Source of the DNA: Anaerolineales bacterium
GTDB taxonomy: Bacteria > Chloroflexota > Anaerolineae > Anaerolineales > DRMV01
Direction of reading: 5' to 3'
DNA: 13,374 bases
Assembly (NCBI GenBank): GCA_026991215.1
Contig: JALXBY010000285.1
Span: 1 to 13,374 of the forward strand
This document shows, piece after piece, positions 1-6,433 of the stretch. Positions within the stretch are counted from its first letter, which is position 1; each line of letters starts with the position of its first letter. The notes beneath the pieces were generated by a model, which saw nothing but the letters and a program-made list of their open reading frames with translations, was not told the DNA's origin and did no database searches. A program made the translations under genes and the position numbers.

Positions 1-92
1 CTGCAGCAACTGGTGGACATCCTGGAAGGCCGGGCCTGGGGATGGCGTACCAGGTTCTCCCGGCCTTCCAGGATGTCCACCAGTTGCTGCAG
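1..92. repeat. Perfect 33-bp inverted repeat at the window edge
   Basis: Bases 1-33 are the exact reverse complement of bases 60-92, with a 26-base spacer (34-59). The repeat lies inside the 3' part of a coding frame read on the minus strand. There, the peptide LQQLVDILEGR is followed after a short spacer by its own antisense translation. A perfect 33-bp fold-back that begins at base 1 is more typical of a contig-end or amplification chimera than of a natural stem. A natural hairpin cannot be excluded from sequence alone. Confidence 0.9.
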
Positions 93-524
93 GCCCTGGC
101 GCAGCGCTGCTATGGCCTCCCGTAAGGCCTGGGGCTTTTGGGCGTTGGCCAGGGCCTCCAGCAAGGGGGCCAGGTCCGCGACGCGGCGGGCCAGCGCCTG
201 GTCGAATTCCCAAAGCCGCTGCAACTGGGCTTCGTCCACGGTTTCCAGGTCCAGAAGGGGACGGTACCCATCGGCCGCGGAGCGGAGTTTGTCGATGAAC
301 AGGTGGAATTTCTGTTGCACCGCCTCCAGGTCGTCCATCCACAGCAGGCCGCCCTGTTGCAACAGGTCCTGTTGAATTTGGGTCAGCCGTTGCCGCAGGC
401 GTTCGACCTCCCGCGCGAGTTCCTCCCGAAGCCGTCGGTCGATTTCCCGGCGCATCTCCCGTCGGCGGTAGGCGCCCCAGCCTGGCAGTCGTTCCAGCAG
501 TTGTTTCAGGCCTTCCATACCCAT
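1..524 (-). CDS. Hypothetical helical/coiled-coil protein, 3' end cut by the window
   Basis: I do not recognise a named family. The frame opens at ATG 524 (MGMEGLKQLLERLPGWGAYR) behind a good ribosome site, AGGAGG, and stays open to the window edge (about 174 codons). The protein is almost entirely charged amphipathic helix. Residues 20-55 are rich in Arg and Glu (RRREMRREIDRRLREELARE), and further helical heptads follow to about residue 155. There is no signal peptide, membrane segment or cysteine motif, so a soluble cytoplasmic protein with coiled-coil character is likely. It is 49 bases downstream of the zinc-ribbon membrane protein on the same strand, so the two are probably co-transcribed. 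The last 30 codons or so fall in the edge inverted repeat and may not be the true C-terminus. Its function is unknown. Confidence 0.72.
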   Translation of the reverse strand, partial: MGMEGLKQLLERLPGWGAYRRREMRREIDRRLREELAREVERLRQRLTQIQQDLLQQGGLLWMDDLEAVQQKFHLFIDKLRSAADGYRPLLDLETVDEAQLQRLWEFDQALARRVADLAPLLEALANAQKPQALREAIAALRQGLQQLVDILEGRENLVRHPQARPSRMSTSCC

Positions 525-573
525 GGTTGCACGCCTCCTGTTGTCTTTCCAGCACGGTCAAGCCCCGTACCCG

Positions 574-1131
574 TTACCCCTGGGGGCCTGGGGAAGCCAT
601 GTTCGGCTCCCGGTGGATGAAAATTTCCGCGCCGCACCAGGGGCACACCAACAGCCCCTTGCCCGCAATCTCGATTTCGCCACCGCAGTTGGGGCAGCGC
701 CGGGAGTGCACCAGACCGGCCAGTTCCTGCGAGTAGAGGATGCCCTTTTCCCAGTGCACCGCGCCGCTGAAGAGGCCCTTCCCGACCAGGCTGCGGACCA
801 GGGCCGCGACCTGGTCCCGGGGGATGTTCAGGGTAATCGCGGCATCGGCAAAGGTGACCTTACCCTGGGTCAGGACCATGTTGAGGAGGTCCCGTTCCAG
901 CCGGGCCCGGGCCATTTCCTGGGCTTCCTTCCGCCCCTGCACGAATAGGTACGCGCCGCCCCCGGCCAGCGGCACGGCAAAGCACAGGGTAGCCAGGAGC
1001 ATCCCCAAGAACGCGCCGCTCAAGGTCACCTCGCGGGTGCTCCATTGCACGAAGAGGAAGGCCACCATGACCAGCCACCCGACCAGCGCGGCAGCGATAA
1101 GCAGCCCTCCCAGCAATTTCCCCTGGTTCAT
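574..1131 (-). CDS. Two-helix membrane protein with cytoplasmic C-terminal zinc ribbon
   Basis: This is a 185-residue protein. Two hydrophobic helices lie at about residues 6-29 and 38-65. A soluble region at about 75-140 follows, with the look of a winged-helix-like fold (FADAAITLNIPRDQVAALVRSLVGKG, about 94-119). At the C-terminus is a zinc ribbon with CPNCG (C146, C149) and CPWCG (C163, C166), the classic CxxC-x13-CxxC spacing. The helix-turn-helix reading is inference. The four cysteines are plain in the sequence. The start at 1131 (MNQGK) places the first helix at the N-terminus; an in-frame ATG at 1161 would add ten residues. An extended -10 box just upstream (1159-1164) suggests its own promoter in addition to read-through from the permease gene. 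The role is unknown; a membrane-tethered sensor or scaffold is possible. Confidence 0.8.
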   Translation of the reverse strand: MNQGKLLGGLLIAAALVGWLVMVAFLFVQWSTREVTLSGAFLGMLLATLCFAVPLAGGGAYLFVQGRKEAQEMARARLERDLLNMVLTQGKVTFADAAITLNIPRDQVAALVRSLVGKGLFSGAVHWEKGILYSQELAGLVHSRRCPNCGGEIEIAGKGLLVCPWCGAEIFIHREPNMASPGPQG

Positions 1132-1158
1132 TTGGCCTATCCCCGGCGAGGATGGAGC

Positions 1159-1164
1159 CATTAT
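1159..1164 (-). promoter_or_regulatory. Extended -10 promoter element (TGnTATAAT) before the zinc-ribbon gene
   Basis: Read on the minus strand, the bases are TTGGTATAAT: a perfect TATAAT hexamer with an upstream TG one base away. No good -35 hexamer is present at 16-18 bases, as is normal for extended -10 promoters. The hexamer overlaps the TAA stop codon of the FecCD permease gene (1163-1161). It lies about 28 bases before the ATG at 1131. A transcript starting about 7 bases downstream would exclude the alternative ATG at 1161, which supports the start at 1131. Confidence 0.5.
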
Positions 1165-2219
1165 ACCAACCCGCGTCCCCGGCGCCGTTGGGCTTCCCGC
1201 AAAACCCAGAGGAAGAAGGGCGCGCCGGCCAGGGAGGTCATGATGCCCAGGGGCACGGCCTGAGGCCGGAAGAGCCAGCGGGCGGGGATGTCGAACAGCA
1301 GCAGCAACGTGGCCCCGTGCAGGGCGGAAAGGGGGAGGAGCCGCCGGTAGTCTTCCCCATAGATGCGGCGGAGCAGGTGGGGGACCATCAGACCCAGGAA
1401 GCCGATGATGCCGGAGAACGCGACCGCGGCCGCAGTTGCCAGGGATGCGGCCAGCAGCACCCCGCGCTTGGCGGTTTCCACCGGCAGCCCCAACTGCAGG
1501 GCCTGCTCCTCTCCGAACTGAAGCACGTTCAGGGCATGGCCCATGACCAGGAGCAAAGCCGTGCCGGTCAGGGCGTAGGGGGCCATGCCCAGGACCGCCT
1601 TCCAGCCCACTAAGGTCGCGCCGCCGGCCAGGTACACCAGGGCGCGGCGCCATTCCCCCTGCAGCCGCAGCATGAGCAGCGTGGTCAGGGCCGAGGCCAG
1701 GGCGGAAAAGGCCACCCCCGCCAGGATTAAGGCCTCAACGGAAAGGGCACCCTGGACGCGGGCCAGCAAGTAGACCACCAGCACCGCGGCCAGCGCGCCC
1801 AGAAAGGCGAACGCGGGCAGGGTGAACACGCCGAGGGGGTCGGTGCTCCAGGGCAGGCTCATGGCTGCGACCGCGGCCAGCCCTGCGCCCGAAGCCGCGC
1901 CCAGCAGGTACGGCCCGGCCAGGGGGTTGCGGAAGAGGCCCTGATAGGCCGCGCCGCTGACGGCCAAGGCCATGCCCGTCAGGGCGATGCGTGCCGCGTG
2001 AGGGATGCGCAATGTGAACAGTATCGTACCCACGTACTCCGGCCCTGGGGGTTGCGGTGTGGCCAGCAGCCGGTGGGCCACCCAGCGCAGGATTTCAGGG
2101 AGGGGGATATCCACCGCGCCCAGGGCCACGTTCAGCATCAGGGCCAGCAGGAAAAGCAGGAAGTGGAACAGCACACGTACCCACAAGGGGAGCCGATACC
2201 CCATGCCCATGGCCGCCAT
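1161..2219 (-). CDS. FecCD-family iron-siderophore/haem/cobalamin ABC transporter permease
   Basis: This is an inner-membrane permease of the BtuC/FecCD fold, about 352 residues with the usual run of about ten helices. The family moves iron chelates, haem or vitamin B12 into the cytoplasm with a BtuD-like ATPase and a periplasmic or lipoprotein binding protein. Diagnostic stretches are RIPHAARIALTGMALAVSGA followed by YQGLFRNPLAGPYLLG (about residues 71-107), FGEEQALQLGL (235-245) and GFLGLMVPHLLRRIYGEDYR (273-292). The start is uncertain. ATG 2219, 2210 and 2204 have no good ribosome site. An in-frame TTG at 2267 follows AAAGGAGAT but at a spacing of only about 3 bases. Neither the ATPase nor the binding protein lies next to it in this window, so the substrate cannot be named. 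It is divergent from the CstA gene. Confidence 0.87.
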   Translation of the reverse strand: MAAMGMGYRLPLWVRVLFHFLLFLLALMLNVALGAVDIPLPEILRWVAHRLLATPQPPGPEYVGTILFTLRIPHAARIALTGMALAVSGAAYQGLFRNPLAGPYLLGAASGAGLAAVAAMSLPWSTDPLGVFTLPAFAFLGALAAVLVVYLLARVQGALSVEALILAGVAFSALASALTTLLMLRLQGEWRRALVYLAGGATLVGWKAVLGMAPYALTGTALLLVMGHALNVLQFGEEQALQLGLPVETAKRGVLLAASLATAAAVAFSGIIGFLGLMVPHLLRRIYGEDYRRLLPLSALHGATLLLLFDIPARWLFRPQAVPLGIMTSLAGAPFFLWVLREAQRRRGRGLV

Positions 2220-2362
2220 CCAGGTGTCAGGGTGACCCGCCTGCGCCGGGCTTCGAGAAAAAGGCAAAATCTCCTTTGAAAAAAGGCCTCGTGAACGCGC
2301 AACCACGCCCGCACAATGGGGTTATCCAATAATGACCTAAACCTAACACTGGAGGGGTGGTT

Positions 2363-4147
2363 ATGGCGTTGCTCCTCTTGGTCATTGGCCTTGCGGCGGT
2401 GATTATAGGGTATCAGGTCTACTCCAAGCGAGTAGACCGGGAGATTATCCGGTCCGACCCGCGACGCAAGACGCCGGCGGTGATGTATCAGGACAACGTT
2501 GACTTCATGCCGGCCAGCGCAAGTGTGTTGTTCGGGTATCAGTTCAAGTCCATCGCCGCGCTGGGTCCCATCGTGGGGCCGATTATCGCGGCCCAGTATG
2601 GGTGGCTTCCGGCCTTCCTTTGGATTATCATCGGTTTCCTCTTCATTGGCTGGATTCAGGACTACGCCTCCACCATGCTCTCCGTCCGGCACGATGGCAT
2701 GACCCTGGGCGGCCTTTCCTACAAGTTGATTTCCCCCCGTGCCCGGTTCTACCTGCTTTCCTTCCTCTACATCTACCTGTTGCTGATTATGGGCGCGTTC
2801 GGCGCGCTGATTGCGCCCCTGTTGGCCCGGCCTGAAGTGCCCATTGGCTTCCTGCTGCTGACCCTGGCCGGTGTGCTGGCCGGGCAGATGGTGTACCGAT
2901 GGCGCATCAACATGCTGGCTACCACGGTGGTCACCGTGGCCCTGGCCCTCATCGGCATCTGGCTGGGTACCACCCCTGCGGCCCAGAACATCGTCAAGGC
3001 CATCAACGGCCTGGCGGGGGACCCGGAGACCGGTGTCCTCTTCACCCGGCCTCTGGGCTATGGTGACGTCAAGTGGGCCGACTTCTTCTGGGGCATCGTG
3101 ATGCTGGCCTTCTGCTACATCAGCTCGGTGCTCCCGGTCTGGCGCTTTGCCCAGCCCGTGAACTACGTCTCCTTCTGGTTCGTGATGTTCACCATCGTGG
3201 CCACCATTGTGGGCGTGGTGGTGGGTACCCTGGGCGGCCGCGTGGCTGGCGGCCTGGAACTGCCCGCGTTCGTGACCCTGTACCAGGCGAAATTGGGTCC
3301 CATCTGGCCCATCCTCTTCGTGACCATCGCGTGCGGCGCGGTTTCGGGATGGCACTCCCTGGTCTCCACCTCCGGTACGGCCCGTCAGTTGGAGAAGGAG
3401 ACCGACGCACTGCCCGTGGCCGGCGGTGCGATGTACATGGAGGGCGTGCTGGCGACCCTGGCCCTGGTGGTCGCGGCGTCCCTGGCCACTACCATGGAGT
3501 TCTACGACCCCGCCAAGGGCTGGTTCCTGACCAGGGGCGCGGCCGGCGTGTTCGCCCTGGGTGCGGCCCGCTTCATGTCCTTCATCGGCATCCCTGAGAC
3601 CTTTGGCCGGGCCGTGGCCATGGTCTTCCTCGTGGTCATGGCCGTGACCGTGATGCAGTTGGTGCTGCGCTTCATGCGGGTGGCCTCTGCCGAACTGCTG
3701 GGGGACAAAATCCCCGCGTTCCAGAGCCCCCACGTCGGCTCCCTGGTCGCGGTGCTGCTCACCCTGTTCCTCATCGTGTTCGGCTTCTGGCAGTGGATCT
3801 GGGTGCTGTTCGGCGGCTCCAACCAGCTGTTCGCGGGCATGTCCCTGCTGCTGATTGCCATCTGGATGGCCCGGGAGCGGCAGCCCTACAACTGGGTGTA
3901 CATCCCCGGCCTGTTCATGTACATCACCACCCTGGCGGCCCTCCTGTGGATTTCCGTGTGGAACGCCATCGTCAAGGGCATCATCGGCCCGATTTCCTCG
4001 GGTGAGGCTCAGGCGGGCTTCATCGTGGGCAACCTGGTTACCGCGGCCTTTGGCCTGTACATGTTCGTGGCGGCGGTCATTCTCTTCATGGATGCGTTGC
4101 GGGCCTTCAACAAGAGCCGCGCCGAGGCCATGGCCGCAGGCGATTGA
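2363..4147 (+). CDS. cstA: CstA-family carbon starvation protein (pyruvate/peptide transporter)
   Basis: This is a multi-pass inner-membrane transporter of 594 residues. Characterised relatives (CstA and BtsT of E. coli) take up pyruvate, and CstA is also linked to peptide uptake. The N-terminal CstA signature is clear: SVLFGYQFKSIAALGPIVGP (54-73), then AAQYGWLPAFLW, GWIQDYASTMLSVRHDG and a long series of hydrophobic helices to the C-terminus. E. coli CstA is about 700 residues, so this is the shorter form common outside enterobacteria. I chose ATG 2363 because GGAGG (2351-2355) lies 7 bases upstream; a GTG at 2357 is in frame but too close to that site. The gene is monocistronic, ending in a strong terminator at 4170. 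It is divergent from the FecCD permease across about 140 bases in which I see no convincing promoter or operator. Confidence 0.94.
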   Translation: MALLLLVIGLAAVIIGYQVYSKRVDREIIRSDPRRKTPAVMYQDNVDFMPASASVLFGYQFKSIAALGPIVGPIIAAQYGWLPAFLWIIIGFLFIGWIQDYASTMLSVRHDGMTLGGLSYKLISPRARFYLLSFLYIYLLLIMGAFGALIAPLLARPEVPIGFLLLTLAGVLAGQMVYRWRINMLATTVVTVALALIGIWLGTTPAAQNIVKAINGLAGDPETGVLFTRPLGYGDVKWADFFWGIVMLAFCYISSVLPVWRFAQPVNYVSFWFVMFTIVATIVGVVVGTLGGRVAGGLELPAFVTLYQAKLGPIWPILFVTIACGAVSGWHSLVSTSGTARQLEKETDALPVAGGAMYMEGVLATLALVVAASLATTMEFYDPAKGWFLTRGAAGVFALGAARFMSFIGIPETFGRAVAMVFLVVMAVTVMQLVLRFMRVASAELLGDKIPAFQSPHVGSLVAVLLTLFLIVFGFWQWIWVLFGGSNQLFAGMSLLLIAIWMARERQPYNWVYIPGLFMYITTLAALLWISVWNAIVKGIIGPISSGEAQAGFIVGNLVTAAFGLYMFVAAVILFMDALRAFNKSRAEAMAAGD

Positions 4148-4169
4148 TGCCCACCCCTCTCCCCTTCTC

Positions 4170-4206
4170 ACGGCCCGGCCTGCGCGGCCGGGCCGTTTTT
4201 GTTTTG
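4170..4206 (+). terminator. Intrinsic terminator of the CstA gene
   Basis: Arms ACGGCCCGGCC (4170-4180) and GGCCGGGCCGT (4186-4196) are perfect 11-bp complements with a 5-base loop TGCGC. A T-rich run, TTTTTGTTTT, starts in the arm's last base. It lies 23 bases after the CstA stop. On the other strand the hairpin is not followed by T residues, so it works in the plus direction only. Confidence 0.93.
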
Positions 4207-4273
4207 GGTTTCCACAAGGGCTACAGGGGCAGGTTAGCGTTTGCCCAGCGGCCGCCCGCCTACACTTTCAATT

Positions 4274-5101
4274 TCACCACGCGGTCCAGCCACCATCGAC
4301 CACCAGGTTGGCGCCCGTCATGTAGGAGGACGCATCAGAGGCCAGGAAGAGCAGCGCGGCCCGCAGTTCGTCCTTATCGGCCATCCGGCCCAGGATGGTG
4401 CGGGCGCTGTATTTCTCCACGAAGTCCGGGTCCTGATGGTTGTACACGCCGCCGGGCGTGAGCGCGTTGACCCGGATTTGCGTGCCCGCGTAGTACGCGG
4501 CCAGGTACCGGGTGAACCCCAGCATCGCGGCCTTGGTGACCGAGTAATACACGGGCTTGTACTGGGGCGGTTGGCCGGGCTTTTGGTAGATGCGCTGGTC
4601 CGGTCCCACCAGGCCGTACGTGGACGCGATGTTGATGATGCTGCCTTTGCCCTGCCGGCGCATGATGCGGGCCGCGGCCTGGGTGACCAGGAAGGTCCCC
4701 GTCAGGTTGACCTTCAGGGCCTGTTCCCAGAGGTCGAGGGGGAAATCTTCGAAGGCCCCGGCCGCCTGCACGCGGCCTTCCGCGCTGACCTTGGGGTCCA
4801 GGGCCGCGCTGTTGACCAGCACGTCCAGCCGGCCCCAGGTCCGGTCGATGCGTTCCAGGGCCTGGTGCACCTGCTGGGGCTGGGTGATGTCCACCGGCAG
4901 GGGCAGGGTTTCCACGCCATAGGTTTGGGCGACCTGGCGGGTGACCTGGGCCGCCGCGTCTTCCCGAAGGTCCAGCACTGCGACGTTGGCCCCGGCCGCG
5001 GCCAGGGTCTGCACGAACACCTCACCCAACAGCCCCGCGCCCCCGGTGACCAGGGCCACGCGGCCATGTAAATCGAACAGGCGGGCGAGTTCGGGATGCA
5101 T
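4274..5101 (-). CDS. SDR-family NAD(P)-dependent oxidoreductase
   Basis: This is a classical short-chain dehydrogenase/reductase of 275 residues, the normal length. The Rossmann glycine motif is TGGAGLLG (19-26). An acidic residue after the second strand (VLDL, D44) favours NAD over NADP. NSAA (97-100) takes the place of NNAG, and N132 lies in KVNLTG. The catalytic residues are S160 (IIS-type strand, INIAS) and Y186-x3-K190 (YSVTK), followed by PGGV (216-219) and a normal C-terminal GANLVVDGGW. The segment between the catalytic Ser and Tyr is longer than usual (GPDQRIYQKPGQPPQYKPVY). In my recollection that feature is seen in SDRs of surface-sugar pathways such as PtmA-like proteins; this is a hint only. 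The start at 5101 has AAGGAGG eight bases upstream. It probably shares a transcript with the upstream M23 gene across an 87-base gap filled mostly by heptameric repeats. The substrate is not determinable. Confidence 0.92.
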   Translation of the reverse strand: MHPELARLFDLHGRVALVTGGAGLLGEVFVQTLAAAGANVAVLDLREDAAAQVTRQVAQTYGVETLPLPVDITQPQQVHQALERIDRTWGRLDVLVNSAALDPKVSAEGRVQAAGAFEDFPLDLWEQALKVNLTGTFLVTQAAARIMRRQGKGSIINIASTYGLVGPDQRIYQKPGQPPQYKPVYYSVTKAAMLGFTRYLAAYYAGTQIRVNALTPGGVYNHQDPDFVEKYSARTILGRMADKDELRAALLFLASDASSYMTGANLVVDGGWTAW

Positions 5102-5117
5102 AATGGCCTCCTTCGCT

Positions 5118-5187
5118 GGCAGTCGGCGGTCGGCAGTCAGCGGTCTGCAGTCGGCGGTCGGCGGTCAGCGCACTGCGCACTGCGGTC
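5118..5187. repeat. Ten tandem heptamers, consensus NGCRGTC
   Basis: The units are exactly 7 bases, with no insertions or deletions over 70 bases: ggcagtc, ggcggtc, ggcagtc, agcggtc, tgcagtc, ggcggtc, ggcggtc, agcgcac, tgcgcac, tgcggtc. The array sits between the stop codon of the M23 gene (5189-5191) and the ribosome site of the SDR gene. It would therefore be transcribed as the SDR leader. A related five-unit array in the same orientation lies on the other side of the M23 gene (6346-6380). Heptameric intergenic tandem repeats are known from cyanobacteria (STRR sequences); any relation is unproven. Confidence 0.9.
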
Positions 5188-5188
5188 T

Positions 5189-6247
5189 TCACGGATACGC
5201 CCACCGTTGGGGTGGGTCCGGCCACTGGGTCAGGGGGGCCTGGACGTCGAACCCCAGGCTTCCCCGAAAGTGGACGAAGGTCACCCGACCGGGCCAGATG
5301 GTGACCGTGGTGCTGTACCGACCGCTGCGGTAGACCACGGTCATGCGGTAACGGCCGGCGGGCAGGGCGCCGACCGCGAAGTTTTCCCCGTAGAGGGGGT
5401 CGCTGTGGACGGTCGAAGCCCAGGGGTAGGTGCGCAGCCGCAGGGTCCTGTACCCCCACCACAGCCGTTGGGCCTGCTCGTCCCAGGTTTCGGGTTCGAG
5501 GTAGACCCGGACCGCGGGTAGGGGCCAGCCCCAACGGTTCTCCAGGCGGCCCACCAGCGCGCCCCAACCCACATAGGGGGCCATCCAGAGTTCTGGGTTG
5601 AGGACGCGGGTTTCCTTCTGCCCCCGTTCGAGCCGCTGCGCCCGGATTTCCAGGTGAACGTGGGGGCCGGTGGCCACTCCGGTTTCCCCGACCAGGCCCA
5701 ACGGTTCGCCGGGGGCCACTTCCTGACCGGGCTGGACCCAGATTTGGCTCATGTGGGCATAGAGGGAGTAGAAGGCGAAGCCGTTCCAGCCCAGGGTGTG
5801 CCGGAGGAGGACGGTCAGGCCGTAGGGGTCGCTGCTACAGAGGCGGTTGCACTCGAACCCCTGGCTGGCCCAGACCACGGTTCCCTGGCCCAGGGCGACG
5901 ATAGGGGTGCCTTCGGGTGCGGGGATGTCGATGCCCAGGTGGACCTGGCCTTTTTCCCGGAGGGCGCCGAAGCGGTTGTCGGGGAGGGGGATTTCGGAGG
6001 TGCGGCCGGCAAAGGGGCGCTGGAAGAGGAAGTGCTCGAAGGGGGAAGGCGCCCAGGGTGCGGGGTAAGCGGGGTAGCGCGGGGGTCCTGGCCGGTTGTT
6101 GGGTCCTGGTCGCTTTGTGTTGAACGCGGGGCGGTTCTTCGTGTAGCCAAGCACCCCATCCGGTTGGGTTTTCGTGTAGCCATATCCCCCTAACACTCCC
6201 ACAATCACCAAAACCCAAAACAACAACCAAGACCACCGTGCATGCAT
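5189..6247 (-). CDS. Membrane-anchored M23 (LytM-type) peptidoglycan endopeptidase
   Basis: This is a 352-residue protein. An uncleaved-looking N-terminal anchor (about 6-21, WLLFWVLVIVGVLGG) is followed by a Pro/Arg-rich linker (about 40-70), so the enzyme domain should face the outside. The M23 domain spans about residues 72-215 and is complete. It has HLGID (H103, D107) for zinc, YAH (H165) as a catalytic histidine, and HVHLE (H196, H198). The family cuts peptide cross-links in cell-wall peptidoglycan; with no mutation in the metal ligands, activity is expected. After it comes a roughly 130-residue C-terminal part (GALVGRLENRWGWPLPAVRVYLEPE onward) with the look of a carboxypeptidase-regulatory-like beta sandwich. 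Near the N-terminus GYTK occurs twice at an 11-residue spacing, encoded by a 12-base direct repeat (6138-6149 and 6171-6182). The start at ATG 6247 has GGAG ten bases upstream. It is divergent from the MTA phosphorylase gene. Confidence 0.9.
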   Translation of the reverse strand: MHARWSWLLFWVLVIVGVLGGYGYTKTQPDGVLGYTKNRPAFNTKRPGPNNRPGPPRYPAYPAPWAPSPFEHFLFQRPFAGRTSEIPLPDNRFGALREKGQVHLGIDIPAPEGTPIVALGQGTVVWASQGFECNRLCSSDPYGLTVLLRHTLGWNGFAFYSLYAHMSQIWVQPGQEVAPGEPLGLVGETGVATGPHVHLEIRAQRLERGQKETRVLNPELWMAPYVGWGALVGRLENRWGWPLPAVRVYLEPETWDEQAQRLWWGYRTLRLRTYPWASTVHSDPLYGENFAVGALPAGRYRMTVVYRSGRYSTTVTIWPGRVTFVHFRGSLGFDVQAPLTQWPDPPQRWAYP

Positions 6248-6312
6248 GGCACGTCTGCTCCAAATTCCAACGGGATGTTACGTGCTAACGTCTGCCCGCC
6301 GTGGCCTCTGCG

Positions 6313-6318
6313 ATTGTA
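6313..6318 (-). promoter_or_regulatory. -10 element TACAAT for the M23-SDR transcript
   Basis: On the minus strand the bases read CTGTACAAT, a 5-of-6 match to TATAAT preceded by TG, 65 bases before the M23 start codon. The -35 region is not canonical. It faces the TACAAT at 6394-6399 on the other strand, giving a divergent pair about 75 bases apart with the heptamer array between them. Confidence 0.4.
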
Positions 6319-6345
6319 CAGCAGCCAGGGCGTTTGTGGGAAGGA

Positions 6346-6380
6346 AGCGGTGGGTGGTCCGCAGTGCGCAGTCGGCAGTG
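6346..6380. repeat. Five tandem heptamers related to the 5118-5187 array
   Basis: Units in phase are agcggtg, ggtggtc, cgcagtg, cgcagtc, ggcagtg. They match the NGCRGTC consensus of the array at 5118-5187, in the same orientation and with no indels. The array lies in the divergent promoter region of the M23 and MTA phosphorylase genes and runs into the -35 area of the proposed 6394 promoter. It is more degenerate than the first array. Confidence 0.7.
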
Positions 6381-6393
6381 TGTACGGCTGCAT

Positions 6394-6399
6394 TACAAT
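6394..6399 (+). promoter_or_regulatory. -10 element TACAAT before the MTA phosphorylase operon
   Basis: TACAAT lies 35 bases before the start codon, leaving a short leader that holds GGAAGGAGGT (6419-6428). No canonical -35 hexamer is visible; that position overlaps the end of the heptamer array. Confidence 0.4.
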
Positions 6400-6433
6400 T
6401 ACTGCGGTTGCATCCCCTGGAAGGAGGTCTTCA

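Noticed and set aside
2262..2290. T-rich AAAGG/CCTTT stem on the minus strand before the FecCD gene as a terminator or attenuator
   Set aside because: The stem is only 5 bp and A/T-weak, and it coincides with a probable ribosome site (AAAGGAGAT); there is no second pairing partner.
2138..4171. A 677-codon minus-strand open frame opposite the CstA gene
   Set aside because: It is extremely rich in His, Gln, Gly and Asp, has no recognisable motif and is the exact antisense of a clear transporter gene. Long antisense frames are expected in GC-rich DNA.
5118..5187. CRISPR-like array
   Set aside because: The units are 7 bases with no spacers; it is a simple tandem repeat.
5022..5567. A 181-codon minus-strand frame that includes the translated heptamers
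   Set aside because: It overlaps the end of the M23 gene in another frame and owes its openness to the repeat array; it has no ribosome site or motif.
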